DNA from: Marchantia polymorpha subsp. ruderalis
Taxonomy: Eukaryota > Streptophyta > Marchantiopsida > Marchantiales > Marchantiaceae
NCBI GenBank assembly: GCA_037833965.1
Contig: AP031356.1
Span: 7,152,501 to 7,216,500, forward strand
DNA length: 64,000 nt
Direction: 5' to 3'
Part shown: positions 25,532-38,688 of the stretch, piece after piece
Numbering within the stretch: position 1 is the stretch's first letter
Layout of the letters: every line of letters starts with the position of its first letter
Position numbers and translations under genes: made by a program
Notes under the pieces: model-generated
What the model was told of the DNA's origin: nothing
Databases searched by the model: none
The model's input: the letters and a program-made list of their open reading frames with translations, nothing else

Positions 25532-27953
25532 GGGCCCGGGAATCTCTACCATCCAATGAAAACAAATTTATATATGGAGACTTTTCTGCATCAAAAGTCC
25601 AGACTCTCTGTGCCACTGTCGGGCGAACTAGATTTTGAATGCACCATTGCGGAATGTACTTTTTGCACATGGGTAATGATTCAGATAGATATCATCGACA
25701 ATGTGGACGATGTGAAATGAACATGAACATGAACGGGACGCACATGGACAAGGAAAGGCCACATGGAACAAGTAAATGCAAATGACTTTAGAGAAAGCGA
25801 GCATAAATGTACGATAAGATATGGAGGAAACCGAATGACAAGGATAACACAAGATCTGAGACAAATGCGAGCACATGGGCGGAAAAGTCGGAATGAATGA
25901 ATGAATGCGGCGTCAGATGAAGCATCAAAACCAGTCAGGAAACCTGATGCTAGAACCGCTGTTAAGTTTTTAGTGACCACACACAAAGATGAAGACAAAA
26001 TCAGTTCACAAAGTGGATGTACTCTACGATGTGACAAGCATGATTGAACTTGATTGAGAACAGATTTTATAATTGAAATAACGCTGAAACAAACTCAAAA
26101 GACAAAGCAAGTTAGACCAAGCTCGCTTGAAGAACCATAAATTTTTTTGATGGAGCAATTTTATATTCAAGGATGCATTTACTGCCTGTAGATAATCCAG
26201 GTCACCTGTAGCCACATCAGAGCTGCCATTTGGAGTAAATATTTACTGATATAGATGCCGTCGATAGATGAGATTACGAGATCTTACCGGGCCATATTCT
26301 CCTCAAAAAATATATTTTATTCATGTAAAGTAGTCGTGTATCTTGCATATAGTTTCCTCCGTTTCTTTACCTCCTCCAACTTTTAAGTTTAGAAACGAGA
26401 TAAGTGAAGATTGGATTTCCATTCGTCTTGTACAGTTCATTATTCATCAGATACGCTTAATATCCTTCCCTCTCTACGTGATCAGAATGTTCATGCCTTG
26501 TGACAAAGAAACCTGATAACTGATTATATAGATGACTAATGACAGCAAATAAGTCGCTTCTTTGAGACCTCTCGTTTACAGATACAACAATGTATACGTG
26601 ATCATGATTCGTAGAACGTGGATCGTTTCATGCGTGCGTGACCTTCGTTACAGATCATAGGGTGCGTAAAGGTAATGAATTGTATCATGTTTGCGTTTCT
26701 GAACAATATAAACGAGAAGATTGGACCTTGAGCTAACATTTGTGTAAATCCATGTGCATAAATTTCCATGCATAAAAATGTGCCAATATCAATTGAATTT
26801 ATTTGGATTTCATATATTTTGCTATCCACTTAGCCCCCTTTCTATTCAATAGTTATTGGTTTTTACATTTATGATGTAGCCTCACATATTCTGAAGTGAT
26901 GTCTATGGGTGCAGAATAACTGACTGCACTAAAGTGTTCGTTATTTAATATCTCATGCAGCAAGTTGGAAACACAACAAGTGTTGTCCGAAAAAGTAGAA
27001 CAGAGTCAACTCAAAAGAAAATAATTGGTTCATTGGCCTAGTTTATCTCAAAAGATTCACAACAGTTAATTTTTTTAGGAAAGTTTCTCAACAAGTCTAC
27101 ATCCACAAAAAGGGTAATAAAAAATTGTTTCATGTGTAATAACATACTTTACTGAAAACCTAATTTTTGGAATAGAAAATTCTCACTAACTCTATTCTGT
27201 AAAATTGTAACCTGTAATATAACTAAAAAAAAGCAAACTAACTATTATTAAGATGACGTCAACTACTAATAGCACATATTCATCTCGTAAATATTATTCC
27301 CAAACCCTGAATATAATTTAGTCTCTACTGAGCATAGATATTGCATAGACGATAGCACAAGTGACACCGGGAGAAGTGTATAACAAAGAAAATAATCTAC
27401 TGCACTTATTGCGGACGTGCATGCTTCCCTGTTGTTTACGAAATCCTGAGTTTGGATCGAAGGAGCCTTTCTATAGAGGTGTCCAAATGTCAAACTGTGT
27501 ATGAGTTATTGTAGGTACTGCTTATTTCCCTCTGTAATATTCACAAACCAGGGAACTGTAAACACACGAGCAAAAACTAGAAACTATAAACCACGCTTCC
27601 AAAAAAAATTAGCGTTTGACAAAAATTACAGGACTATATTGAAGAATTAAAGACGAACAACTCTATAGAAGCAGACAATCAGATTCTCTAAATGAGATAA
27701 AACATTCAGAAAGAAGTCGAATTTCGCAATCAAGACTTGTGTTGTGACCTTTACCCTCATAAGCAAGGCAGGCTCTCGGGTCTCCAAGGTTAAAAAAGTC
27801 GGCCTTGAGGTTGACAATCAACTGCATGAGAGGAATCAAGGATTGTCATCACCGATATTGAACTCTCATGTGAAGAACATATTCATATCTGTCATTTCTA
27901 ACCAGTGTGCACATACATAACGAGCATCGAATTCAGCAGATGACCACATTGAT

Positions 27954-27956
<3 letters not shown>

Positions 27957-27987
<31 letters not shown>
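27957..27987. repeat. (TA)n microsatellite
   Basis: About fifteen TA dinucleotides in intergenic DNA. Confidence 0.95.
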
Positions 27988-27990
<3 letters not shown>

Positions 27991-29525
27991 TACCAAACCA
28001 ACCGTCTCTTTTGGTGGAAATAAAAAAAGACATTTAAATGCTATTGCTAAGTTCCAAGTAACCATTAAATCATATTAAACCTCACTTTTACTAGATGTGC
28101 GTCCAATGATAACATTTGAATCATTTGTATAAGTATCCAACTTCAACTCTTGCTAAAGAAGTTGGAAGTTTAAGTACCTTGACCGAATGTTACATTGCGT
28201 GACGTTTCACCATCATGTAGTTCTGATTGGAGCGAACTCATCGGTGTAGTGCTCAGTACCTAAGCTCCGCAGTTTGTTCTCCGTCGTCTTTCTACGAAAT
28301 GCCCATCCTCTGATTTACTGGTTTGTGTTCCTGCTCGTTTTTAACATTTTTTGCCTTTCTACTCTCTTGAAGTGAACGAAAGTAATGCTCGCAAATTAAG
28401 TGGCTAAAAGTCCACAGGAATCTAGTGATAAATTACTGTGAGCTGAAACTGCAGATCTCAAAGAAAATAGTGAAGTCAATCGATCACTATGACCTCGGCA
28501 GTCAACACTTCTCCTGGACATGGTTTTTTATTCCTTTGACCTGTCCTTACTTGCACATGAAATACCTGTCCAGGACTGCAATTTTGTACTGTAGGTACAA
28601 AATGATTTCATGATTTCTCAATCATGAATCGGAAGGGATGTAACTCATATCCCAAAGCTCATATAATACGAGCTATGGAGTTGAGCATAATTGCGCTGAT
28701 TGTGAATGTCGTCCTTTTGTGAATTTGTTTTACTACCATAGTGGCGGACGTATGCTTGCTGTCCTGATGTCCCGGCACCTGTCCGCCTATAGGAGTGTTC
28801 CTAAAAGTTCCCCAGCTCGTGGAAAGCTGAAAAGTCTAATTTTCAGAAACCGCAATATCCGTCAAAAAGAACCAAAGAGTCCCTGGTTCGATGTGCTCGA
28901 GTCTAAAGTACAGCTCGACGACTCAACTACTCGGATTTTGTCCGAAACCTGAGAAGAAACAGAGGCAGGCAGTGCAGTGCAGTGCAGTACTCATTGTGCC
29001 TGAGCTTCGAGACTTGGAGCCCCCTTTCGAACCATCTAGGTGATCGATGTTCTGCTGTTCGGATTCCGGTCAAAGAGGTAAATGATACTGCAGATTGTGG
29101 TGTCCACCATATTTCAGAAATCCGGACAATTTCGGTAGCCGGCAGAGGTCCTGTGGCAGAGGGCAGGGTGTGCTTCTCCGACACCAACTACTGATCGCTC
29201 CGTGAATATGGTTAATGTTACGAATAGAATTGCTGTGCAATATTGAGCTGGGGATCTGAGTTCTGGACTAGATCTGGTTGCACTGCAGGAGCGAGCGCTT
29301 CGACAATGAGACAGATAGAAGCGGGAGAATTCTTCCAGCTTCACAAGTCGACAGAAACAGAGAATCATTTGTTGCTCGAGTCTGACTGAGAGTCGTTGGC
29401 ACAATTTCGATTGGGTGATCGGACATGGGACAGTCTAATTACCAGTCGAACCCAGTTTTACTGCATTCCGGGTGAAGATGATGATCCATCCAGCTATTGT
29501 GAGCAGCGGAGTCGGATCTCGCAGG

Positions 29526-32500
29526 ATGGAGGCTTGCACACTGAGTTCGTTGCTCGGTGGGATAAGAATTTCGGGCTCAAGGTTGAGCAGCACTGTGGCT
29601 AGTCGACGACAAACTGTTGCAAGTTTTACTGACAATTTTGCGAGCCATTGTCGAACAAGTCCGAAGCTCTGGCACAAGAGTGAGCGCAAGCTTTATCTTA
29701 ATGAAGTTATTCTGAAGCCTTCCATTTCATCACTTGCATACATTGATTATGGTTTTCTGAAGAAGACTGACCCATATTATCTAGATGAGTAATTTCATCC
29801 CGGAGAAGAAATTCAAAGAGCTTGCAAGTTAAAACACACAATCTCTCACAATTTTTTGTTAAATTAGTTGCTTTGCACAGTTATTTCAAAGCTTGTGTTG
29901 CTTGTGAATGCAGGTTGTGAAGATAATTCCTGCATCCTGTATGTTTTTCTGTATATAACGTTGCAGTTTTTGGTCTAAGCTTCTCTGTGAGGAGTTTGTG
30001 GAAAATTCTCTCACCACCTTTGCCTCTCTTTGATTGATCGCAGCAGTGTTTTCCTCTTCTTCGGTCGGACATCTCGGAGCTTGTGCACGCAGTGTTCTCG
30101 GTGCTGCCAATGTCACTAAAGATACGATGGCCAAGACGGCTATGCATGTAAATCTCTCCATCATTAACTAATCCTTGTAGTTGCCATTTATTATCAACCC
30201 AATGGTTCCTACTGATTATTTCCTACTCAGTCCTTGAAATTCCTCTTGACAGTCTGAATAAGGATCAATCTACTCGTCCGTTTTTCCAGTTCCTGGATTC
30301 GGAAGTGATGGCTGAAGTGAATGCACCCACTTCTTTTGAAGATATTAGGGATGCTCTCAAGATCGACAGCTACCCCCTGTCCGCTTATGACACTGCATGG
30401 GTAGCCTTGATTTCGAATGATGAGGGAGATGGGCCTCTTTTTCCTCAGACTCTTGAATGGATATCCAGCAATCAGCGTCTAGATGGTGCATGGGGATGTT
30501 CTTCAGATACCTTCTTCGACTTGATTACTTCCACTCTTGCCTGTCTGGTGTCTTTGAAAACCTGGAATTCTGCTCCAAAATGTAGCCTCGAAGGTAAAAC
30601 AATTTTTACTCTGGTTTGATACGTACACCGGGGAGCTGAGATGAGTTCCAATGACTACGGTAGTTTCCGAGAAGAAAAACTAGTTTCGAAAACATCAGAT
30701 ATGTTCTTGGAGTCATGTCTGTTGCGGGCTTGTGTGCTGGAAGAGGTAAGTTTGAAGTCCAAAAAGTCATTCAAGATGAATTGTCGATTTGGCAGGAGAA
30801 CAGTTCCTCAAAGGTGCATTCACCTCCATGAAGACTGATGACTTGACATTAGTAAGCCCTGGTATGTTTCATGCCTTGGCCGAATTGTTGGAAGAGGCCT
30901 CGAGACTCGACATCTCCTTACCATACTCATGCTCTGTTGTGGAGCATCTTCGCATCCACCATGGTCAACTGCTGCACAGGTGAGGATCAAAGACCGACTT
31001 AGCAAACTTTGTGGAAAGCCGTTGGCCCCCGAGAGGAAATTTGCACCTTGAATCCTCATGAGTCCCCTAGATTGTCGGATGTTAAGGCCTTGATTCATTC
31101 GTGCCCATTAAGTGTGTGCCTGTCATTAGCCAAGAAGTTGAAGCTTTCCTCCAATTCAACTGTAACACATCTTCATATGATGTTGAACTTATGTATTGTC
31201 TACCAGTTTGAAGGGAACGCATGACTTGATCAAGACATGCTCGACAAGGCTGCTCAGCTTTCCAGAATGTATTCAACATGTCATACCTTGGAACCACATT
31301 TCTGAACTTCAATCGGCCGACGGTGACCTCTTCTCGTCCCCTGCTGCGACTGCCTGCCTTTATATGAAAACAAGAGACAACAAAGCGTTGTGCTATTTGA
31401 ATGGTCTTTTAGACCAGTTTGGGTCTGCAGGTATAAATCGTTACTCCTGTATTGAAACCAGTGTGGCGAAACTGCTAGTTTGGTCTGTATGAGTGCAGAC
31501 CTGGGTTCTCGAGTCCATTGTTTCCAGAGAGACAGGCATGTATTGGAGGACTAGTGGTGTTAAGCGATCACCGTGGAGATGCTTCCCCGTCTTTCAAAGA
31601 ATAATAGTGGTTGAATTCTCTGCACTTAAACTTGTGTTGTATATGGGGCAGTGCCAAGTTCGTACCCAAAGCGGGTCTCTCATATATTGAGTCTGATCGA
31701 TCACCTTGAACGCTTGAACATAGATCGTCACTTCCATCGAGAAATACATAACGTATTGGAAACACTGAGCAGGTACGAACAGACGGGATTGACATGCGTT
31801 ACTGACGGTCTTATACTTTGGATTTGGATTAGTTACCTTGCGTCTCTGGAAACGTTCAGGAAGAGCTCGCGAAAATTGTTTAAGGCAAGACGTTTTGTAG
31901 AGATTACAATCTACTTTACATTATGAATATCTCACTAGTTTATGAATATCTCACTATTGTGTGAAGATTGTGCATTCGCAGAGAATGGACTCCGAAAATT
32001 GACGAAGACACACAAGACATGGTGTCGGAAATCATAATCTTCCGAGCTCTTCGCGAGCATGGCTATTTAGTTTTGCCCGGTATGTGCTAAGAAACAACTG
32101 AAATCTACCAGGACGTGTTTTTCTCCTCTGTTAAAAATTGGACCTTTTTGTCCACGAAAGCGGAATGGACTACAGAAGTCTTCTGCTTGAGCTGTTAGTT
32201 CAGCAAGGAAGGGAGCTTACGACCATTTGTACTCTGCAGTTGTAGCTTTAAATTTCTTGGTTTTTGCGTCTTGTTCTCTTTGAAAGTATTCATTCTTGCG
32301 TGCTCGAAAGGAAAATTCTTTGTCCCGATCCATGGTTTGAGATTCAAGCACTGCCCAGAGTTTTCTGCATTCGTTAGTAATTTTTGTTGTTAGTTTGATA
32401 GTTATACCCAGATACAACGGAATCTCTCGATCTTACAAACGCTGCATTGCTGCTTATACGTAATCATTGTGCAATGTCCAGAGACGTCGGTTTTCGCGAG

Positions 32501-34780
32501 ATGCTGCAAGGCATCTGCAGCAAGAGAGAAGCTCGGAGCCAGGTGTATGCTTGAGCTGTACCGGGCGTCCGAATTGAAGTTTCCTGGTGAAGAAATCCTT
32601 GACTACGCGAAGGACATATCAACAACTCACCTGACCACACTGCTTTCACAAACTTCAGAAAGCGATTCTAGAAATGTGATGGAAGAAGTGAGTTCGGTAC
32701 TTCTGTGCAAGGAAGTTACTTAGTTACTTAGACGGTGAAGGATGCCTGAGAAAGTTGCAGTTTTGGATCACTGTGGATAGAAGAGAAAAATAATTTGTCA
32801 CTGCTCACTGGTCATCGTTTGGCCCAACAGGTAGGTTCTAATATTGGGTGATAGTGCGGCTGTCACAGTGCGTTATTGGTTTACCATCTGGTTGTGGAAG
32901 AATCCATGTTCATTGTAGACTTGCCTTGTAATTCAGATCAAGTATGTTCTCGATTTTCCATACTTTATGAGGAATCTACCACAAGAGAGCATGATTTACA
33001 TGGACCGCTTTCAATACAAGGACGAGACCATGGAGACATACGTTGAAACGGGTTTCTCCAGGTATGAATCATGAAGGAGTCCATCAGCGTTTAAGCTTCT
33101 TCACTTTTTTAATCAATTAGATGACAAGGCAAATTATCCTGTGGTATCTTGTACAGAACGACCCATGCCAGGGGTCCTAGATTGCTGGCATTTGCGAAGA
33201 GCAACTTCAGTTCCTGTCAATCTCTTTATCAAAAAGAGTTAGAAAGCTTGGCAAGGTAAAGTTCTCTGCAGTCGACTCCATCTCGTGCGCAAACCGTGTG
33301 CATGTGTATGCTACAGCCTTCTGATGTGATCTGTTGTAACATCCTGTTGAATATGTCATTCAGCATAATTCTTTGGGATCTTCACCCTGTTTATAGATGT
33401 AATTTCCACTTTGAAATTCAGCTGACAACAAAGAATCTGCAGGTGGGTGAAGGAGAGCAGGTTTGCAGAATTTTCCTTCGTACGTCAGCCACTTTATCCA
33501 TCATATCTTACAGCGGTTGGAGTCGCCTCTGGCCCGGAGATGGCACTTGCGCGTGCTTCTTGGACCATGAGTTCAATAATGACCACCGCGGTCGATGATC
33601 TATTTGATGAGATCGCGGACGTTCATGAGCTGAGACTGTTCGTAGAATGTGTGAGAAGGTAAGGCCCACAGTTACTTCCTTTGTGATTCTCGAGATCCAA
33701 TGATCCTCACCGAGCTAAAGCTCCTGCGAAATATCTCCTGCAGATGGGACCTTTCTCTGGTAGAGAATTGCTCTGAGCCGCTGAAAGTAATAGCTCGCGG
33801 TGTATTAAGCTCTGTGAATTTTCTATGCGAGGAAGTCAGCAAAATACAAGGGCGTGATCTAAGCCACTTGTTCCAACGCTTGGTGAGTGCCTCACCACCA
33901 TATCGATAGGGGAACTCTGTCACTCTCTTTCAGTCAATGATAACTACATCTCTTTTGCAAACCCCCAGAGATGTTGCTGAGTTTAGTAACTTGGAACAAT
34001 TGCCAGCTATTCTGATCTCTTTCAAATGAGACATAGATTTCCTTCAACGTCAGTACTAAAAGAATATGAAACCACCTTGTTCTTCTGCCTGCAGTGGGTA
34101 GATCTAGTAATGAGCATGTTGACGGAAGCAGAGTGGACTGCCTCGGGGCACCAACCATCCTCAGATGAATACATTGACACGAGCTGGGTTAGTTTTGCAC
34201 TTGGACCCATCGTTCCTGTAACAACTTTCTTCCTGGGATCAGTGATCTCAGACGAAGATCTTGAAGACCAAGAGTATTGGGATCTGTTTCGCTCTGTCAG
34301 TACATTTGGAAGACTGCTGAACGACTGCTCAACCCAGCAAGTGAGCTCTTCCCTCTTTCTTCCTTCCACTACAGTTTTTCTCATGGTTACAGACCCATTT
34401 CCGAGCTTGTGGAACAGTAGTAGATTGCAGCAAGCGATGACCGTAAGTTAAACCGTAACTCATGGCTTGTGCAGAGGGATAATGAAGGTGGTCACGTGTC
34501 TTCTATCACAGCGCACATGAGAGAGCATCCTGAGCTCACAGCAGACCAAGCAAGGATAGCAATCCAGGGCCAAGTGAGGGAGAGAGCACATGAAGTGCTC
34601 TCCAAGCTTCTGAACCCAAGTTACACTCTGCCCCCGGTCAGGAGTGGCTGGTTGGGAATGATGCGAGCGCTGTACATGATGTATTACAGAAACGTAGACG
34701 GCTTCAGCAACACTCCTGCTGAACTTAAGAAGATTATAAAGCGATTCTTTTTCCAACCCATCGAAAGTGAACAGGCCTAG
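29526..34780 (+). CDS. Diterpene synthase, class I (kaurene-synthase-like), 13 exons
   Basis: Predicted plastid enzyme of 826 residues that ionises a prenyl or copalyl diphosphate. Exons: 29526-29679, 30231-30593, 30796-30979, 31207-31430, 31652-31772, 31982-32079, 32482-32687, 32937-33061, 33157-33255, 33443-33658, 33744-33882, 34095-34340, 34475-34780. All are GT-AG, phases agree and the frame stays open. Exon 1 encodes a Ser/Thr/Arg-rich, acid-poor transit peptide; ATG at 29,478 is an alternative start. The gamma domain has SAYDTAW (102-108). The class II DxDD site aligns to DMVS (361-364), so class II cyclisation should be lost. The class I DDLFD (576-580) is intact, the NSE/DTE motif reads NDCSTQQRD (719-727), and a GPIV hinge motif keeps the isoleucine linked to ent-kaurene formation in kaurene synthases. 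The C-terminus matches the family. Likely a kaurene synthase or relative; the product cannot be read from sequence. Confidence 0.93.
29886..30164 (-). CDS. Possible small secreted protein, antisense within intron 1 of the diterpene synthase
   Basis: Minus-strand frame of 92 codons starting ATG ATG at 30,164. The first 28 or so residues look like a good signal peptide: MMERFTCIAVLAIVSLVTLA, then a small-residue stretch ending in RAQA. A hydrophilic, Glu/Gln/Lys-rich mature part follows. No family is recognised. The whole frame lies inside the 551-base first intron of the diterpene synthase gene. It could be a nested gene, the first exon of a lost gene, or chance. A GTGGTGAG sequence after codon 48 could be a splice donor, but I see no following exon. 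Confidence 0.3.
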   Translation of the reverse strand: MMERFTCIAVLAIVSLVTLAAPRTLRAQAPRCPTEEEENTAAINQREAKVVREFSTNSSQRSLDQKLQRYIQKNIQDAGIIFTTCIHKQHKL

Positions 34781-35084
34781 AAGCAACCGGAAGACGTCTC
34801 CAGTAAAGTAGTTGTAAGTAGCTCAGTCCCTCCAGAACTCAAATATCTCCCCTCCGCAGCTCGACAGCAGGTTAAATCCCATAACCCAGATGGGATTTGG
34901 TTGGACCTGAAACGTCAGCTCGAAAGTAAGCAACGACTTTGTAAGAGCTATCACAGTTATCGCAGATGCACAAGTGACTAGAGTCAGATACTAGCAGTAG
35001 CAGTAGGATCGGCTGCATCAATCCTCTTCTTCATAGCTGGGCATTTTTAAAGGACCCTCGGGTCTCGTGTCGAGTCTATATGGG

Positions 35085-35090
35085 AATAAA
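35085..35090 (+). terminator. Possible polyadenylation signal of the diterpene synthase
   Basis: AATAAA about 305 bases after the stop codon at 34,780, a plausible 3' UTR length. Confidence 0.45.
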
Positions 35091-35429
35091 GCGCCAGACG
35101 AACAAGACTCTGTGGAACATAGAGTCTTGCAGGTGTCAATGATGATATGGTGTGTCTGCTAGTTTCTCACCTGTTGTTTATGTTGCCTCTGTTGTGATTC
35201 CGAGTGCAGCCACCTCCTCACATGCCATTTACTCAGTTCATAGAAGTGGGCAACCACTGGGCCCCAAAAAGAGAAAGCCTACATATGGTGGGTCCAAGGG
35301 GAACAAAAACTGGTTATTATTCAGAAATACTTCAAATCGAACACATGCCATGGCCATCCATCGCCACCCACTAAAGTTCGTGGACCCACATGCTAGATCC
35401 ATGTCCGTCCACTAACAATGGATAGACAT

Positions 35430-38400
35430 ACACAAGCCTTTATTTCGGAGAATATTGAATAAAATCATCCAGTCATGTGAATATTTGTGCATCAACAGAA
35501 GATTTTCATTATTAGTTTTTTTCGTTTTTATAATCAATTTTCAATCCAAAAAAATAAATATTTTCATATATTTGTTGATATTATATTGCATTATATGTTA
35601 CAATATACTTAAAAAAATTCAATATGCAATTGAATTTGTTCAATATTTGATTACATTTTAAATTATATCTATTACTAATAAATGAAATTTATATCTATTA
35701 GATTAATTATTTGGAAAGAATTAGTTATTATATTTTCAAATAATTTAGAGAATTTATGTTAAAAAAATTCTTCAAAAAATATTTCTTAACAGTTATAATG
35801 AATTATTTTTCCAAATAATTTCCTTAATTTTTATTCAATAATTTCAAATTATAAAATAATTATAATAAATATTTTAGAATTTTTAAGATTTAACTGTTTT
35901 ATTATTATTTATTTATTGAAATTAAAAAACAATGAAAATGTTAAATGTTACGTTGAAAAAACTCAATAGTTGGAATTGAAATTTCACATAATTTTTAAGA
36001 AAAAATAAAGAAAATATTACCAAAAAAATTTTATTGGAAATTTGAAACAAAATAAAATACAAAAATCAGTATTCTTATATTAAAATCATTCAAATTAACC
36101 CTGAAATAGAAAAAAATTAAAAAGATGAAAAATTTAATTGATGATTATAGATTTAACTCCACAAATCGTAGAAAGAGAAATATTAATGTTCTAGCTAATT
36201 TATACAATAGTTTTATCATAAATTTGAAACATTTTAACTCATCTCAATATCAACGTAATATTCTTATAGAGAAAGAAAAAATCAAAATGTAGAGTAGGTT
36301 TAGAGTATATACAAATTATAAATGAAGAGTAAATGTAATTCCAAAAATTTCATAAATTATTTTTTAAATATGGGAATTTAATTTTCAAAATAATTATCCT
36401 AATACTGAATAACATTATGAAGTTTGTCACAACACCAATATATTAGTTGTACATCAAAAAAAGATAACGTTAGTTACATCTATTGATATATTTTATTATA
36501 AATATTTATTTGTTAATAAAGTTTTCCAAAGTTCAAGATGGATATTTTTGTTCATGAGAAGAAACTTGCAAGATTTGTAAAAGAATTTAGAATCTAATTA
36601 TGTGTATACATTTGAGATTAGACTTAGAAATGACAAAATCTTTCAATTAGCATGTGAAAAAATATCAAAACTTTCAGAATTTATATTGAATAACATTAAA
36701 TGTTCATATTGTAACTGGAAGTTAGTTGTTTTGATTAAGAAAGTTTTCTTATGTAATAAAAACTAGAGAGATTGTTAGAGAGTAGTTTGAGAAGAACTTA
36801 TCATCAATTTGAACTGATTAAAGATAAAAAAAAAATCTACTGTTTTAGATAATTTGTGTGTATATATAAAGTTTGTATAATTAATTCATTAAAAAGAATA
36901 ACACATAAATGCTTGTATATTAGATCATTTGAATAAAGTTATATGTGTGACAATTTTGTCGCGAGAGATTTAGTAACTAAGTTTCAATGGCTAAGTAAAT
37001 TAGACAATTGCATGTAAGTCACCAATTTTCATACTAACTACGATTCAAAAGGGTGCAAGTTTAGGATTGAAAATAATCTACTTTAATGAAATATATGTGA
37101 AGTTGAAATACACAATCAAATGAAATGAACTAATCAATAATGCCAAGATTGAATTTGAAAATGAATGATATTTTTTTCTCAATCTCACAAGATAAATACA
37201 AAATATAGAAATATTTAAAGTCAAATATCTATATAATAATTGATTAATTGATTACTTGATTTTTTTGAATTTGATCATATAAAAAAAATTGAATGAAAAT
37301 TTAAGCTTCACCAAGATCAAGAAATAAAGATCTAAAATTAAAATTTACAAATTACTAATATATGATAGACGTAATTATTTCAAAACTATATATATTATGT
37401 ATCAAAAATTGAAATGATAAATGATGAACATTATATTTCATACATATTGGTAGATATAGGCTCTATGATGAATGTGATGTCAAAAAACTTTTGTTGAAGT
37501 TAAAAATGAAGATATTTGGAACTTTTAATACAATTTATAGTATGACCATCACATAGAAGATTCAATCATTTGATATAATGGACAAGATTGTGTTCTAATT
37601 AACTCCATTTTTGAGTTAACTCTATCTAGCTAAACTTAGTGAGTGATAAATCATTTACTAAGTGTGAGTGATTTATAAATGCACACGATGTATAAATCTT
37701 CATTATTAATTCTCTAATTTCAACTTGCTCATTATACGAAATGCATTTTTTTCCTATTACATGAACATAGTGCTCTAAATGAACCATGTGAAAAAGCTGA
37801 CGTCTTTGTGAGTAATGTCACTTGTGCATTGTTGTATTTTTTTTGTTTAATTTTAAATCTCGATTTATGGATTATAAGGTTATGCTAAATTTAAATAATC
37901 TTATCATCTTTCCAAGTGCTTAAAAATATCTTATTTTGATTTGTTTTTTAAACATTTTTCGTTGACAATTATTAATTGATAAAACAAAAATTACCTTTGT
38001 ATAGAACCAAAAAATCATTAGATTAAGGTTTCATTGACAAAAAGATAAGATGTAACAATATATCATAATAGAACAACTAGTGAATATTGAAAATTTTAGA
38101 TCTAGAAAAGTGAAAATTTTTAAAATTTGACATCAACAATTGAACATCTTGATCAAAAAACATTGTTGGATAATAAATCAAATGATGATATTTAAATTCA
38201 AATTATGATTGTCATGGAACTACTTTCCAGACTGGGAGTGATGAAATATCTTGACAAGATAGAGATGAGCGAGGAAGAGATGTCCAAAGATTACTACACA
38301 CAAATAAAATACAAGATTTTTGGATATAGTTTTACAAATATATTCATATTTTTGCCTTAAATAACAAAAATAGAAACATGTGATGTGGAAAATTCAACAT

Positions 38401-38660
38401 ATAAAGTTGGAGAAAAAATAAAATTATTCATATCTTTCATGAACACTATGTTTAGCTTTTTGGCCCAAGTCGTTATGTATTTTCTGATCTGTTGACCTTG
38501 TACTAAAGATACTTCAATGTCTTGTTTTGAGCTACTCTTATCTCTTGATTTTGCATTGAAGATATTTTGGTGTCCTTCACATTTCATTCACAAGATTCAA
38601 TGTCCAAGTGTTGAACTCAAAATATATACTCTTTATGAAATATTCTGTTAAGTTCTAATT
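35430..38660. other. Very AT-rich decayed transposable-element DNA
   Basis: Over 3 kb of strongly AT-biased sequence with no long open frame. One piece (37,380-37,640) still reads as a decayed retroelement protease on the plus strand. The rest is probably old Ty3/gypsy sequence worn down by C-to-T change, as expected for methylated elements, but most of it cannot be identified by eye. Confidence 0.5.
37380..37640 (+). pseudogene. Decayed Ty3/gypsy-type protease fragment (copy 1)
   Basis: A plus-strand frame contains ILVDIGSMMNVMSKN, which resembles the active-site region of retroelement aspartic proteases ([L/V]-[I/V]-D-x-G-S-x-x-N-x-[M/I]), with stops close after it. Copies 2 and 3 (39,480-39,840 plus and 45,690-46,010 minus) are better preserved and share the following segment. 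Too damaged to be functional. Confidence 0.55.
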
Positions 38661-38688
38661 TTTTTATCAATATGAGGATGTTCGCTAC

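Larger units (their letters stand above)
23409..29470. other. Intergenic region between the two host genes
   Basis: Probable 3' UTR at first, then about 5 kb with no recognised gene. Open frames are short, mostly 60-118 codons, and none shows a domain. It holds a motif-rich patch (24,990-25,215), small hairpins (25,473-25,531), a (TA)n tract (27,957-27,987) and AT-rich DNA. A plus-strand frame at 28,719-28,952 is basic and Ser-rich like a transit peptide, but it ends in a stop without a matching splice site and is not part of the diterpene synthase model. Confidence 0.5.

Noticed and set aside
28719-28952. Basic, Ser-rich frame as the transit peptide exon of the diterpene synthase
   Set aside because: It ends in a stop without a donor of the right phase, while the 29,526 exon fits.
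30308-30593. ATG at 30,308 as the start of the diterpene synthase
   Set aside because: The frame stays open upstream to a good acceptor at 30,230, and a phase-matched exon with a plastid transit peptide lies at 29,526-29,679. It remains possible as an alternative cytosolic start.
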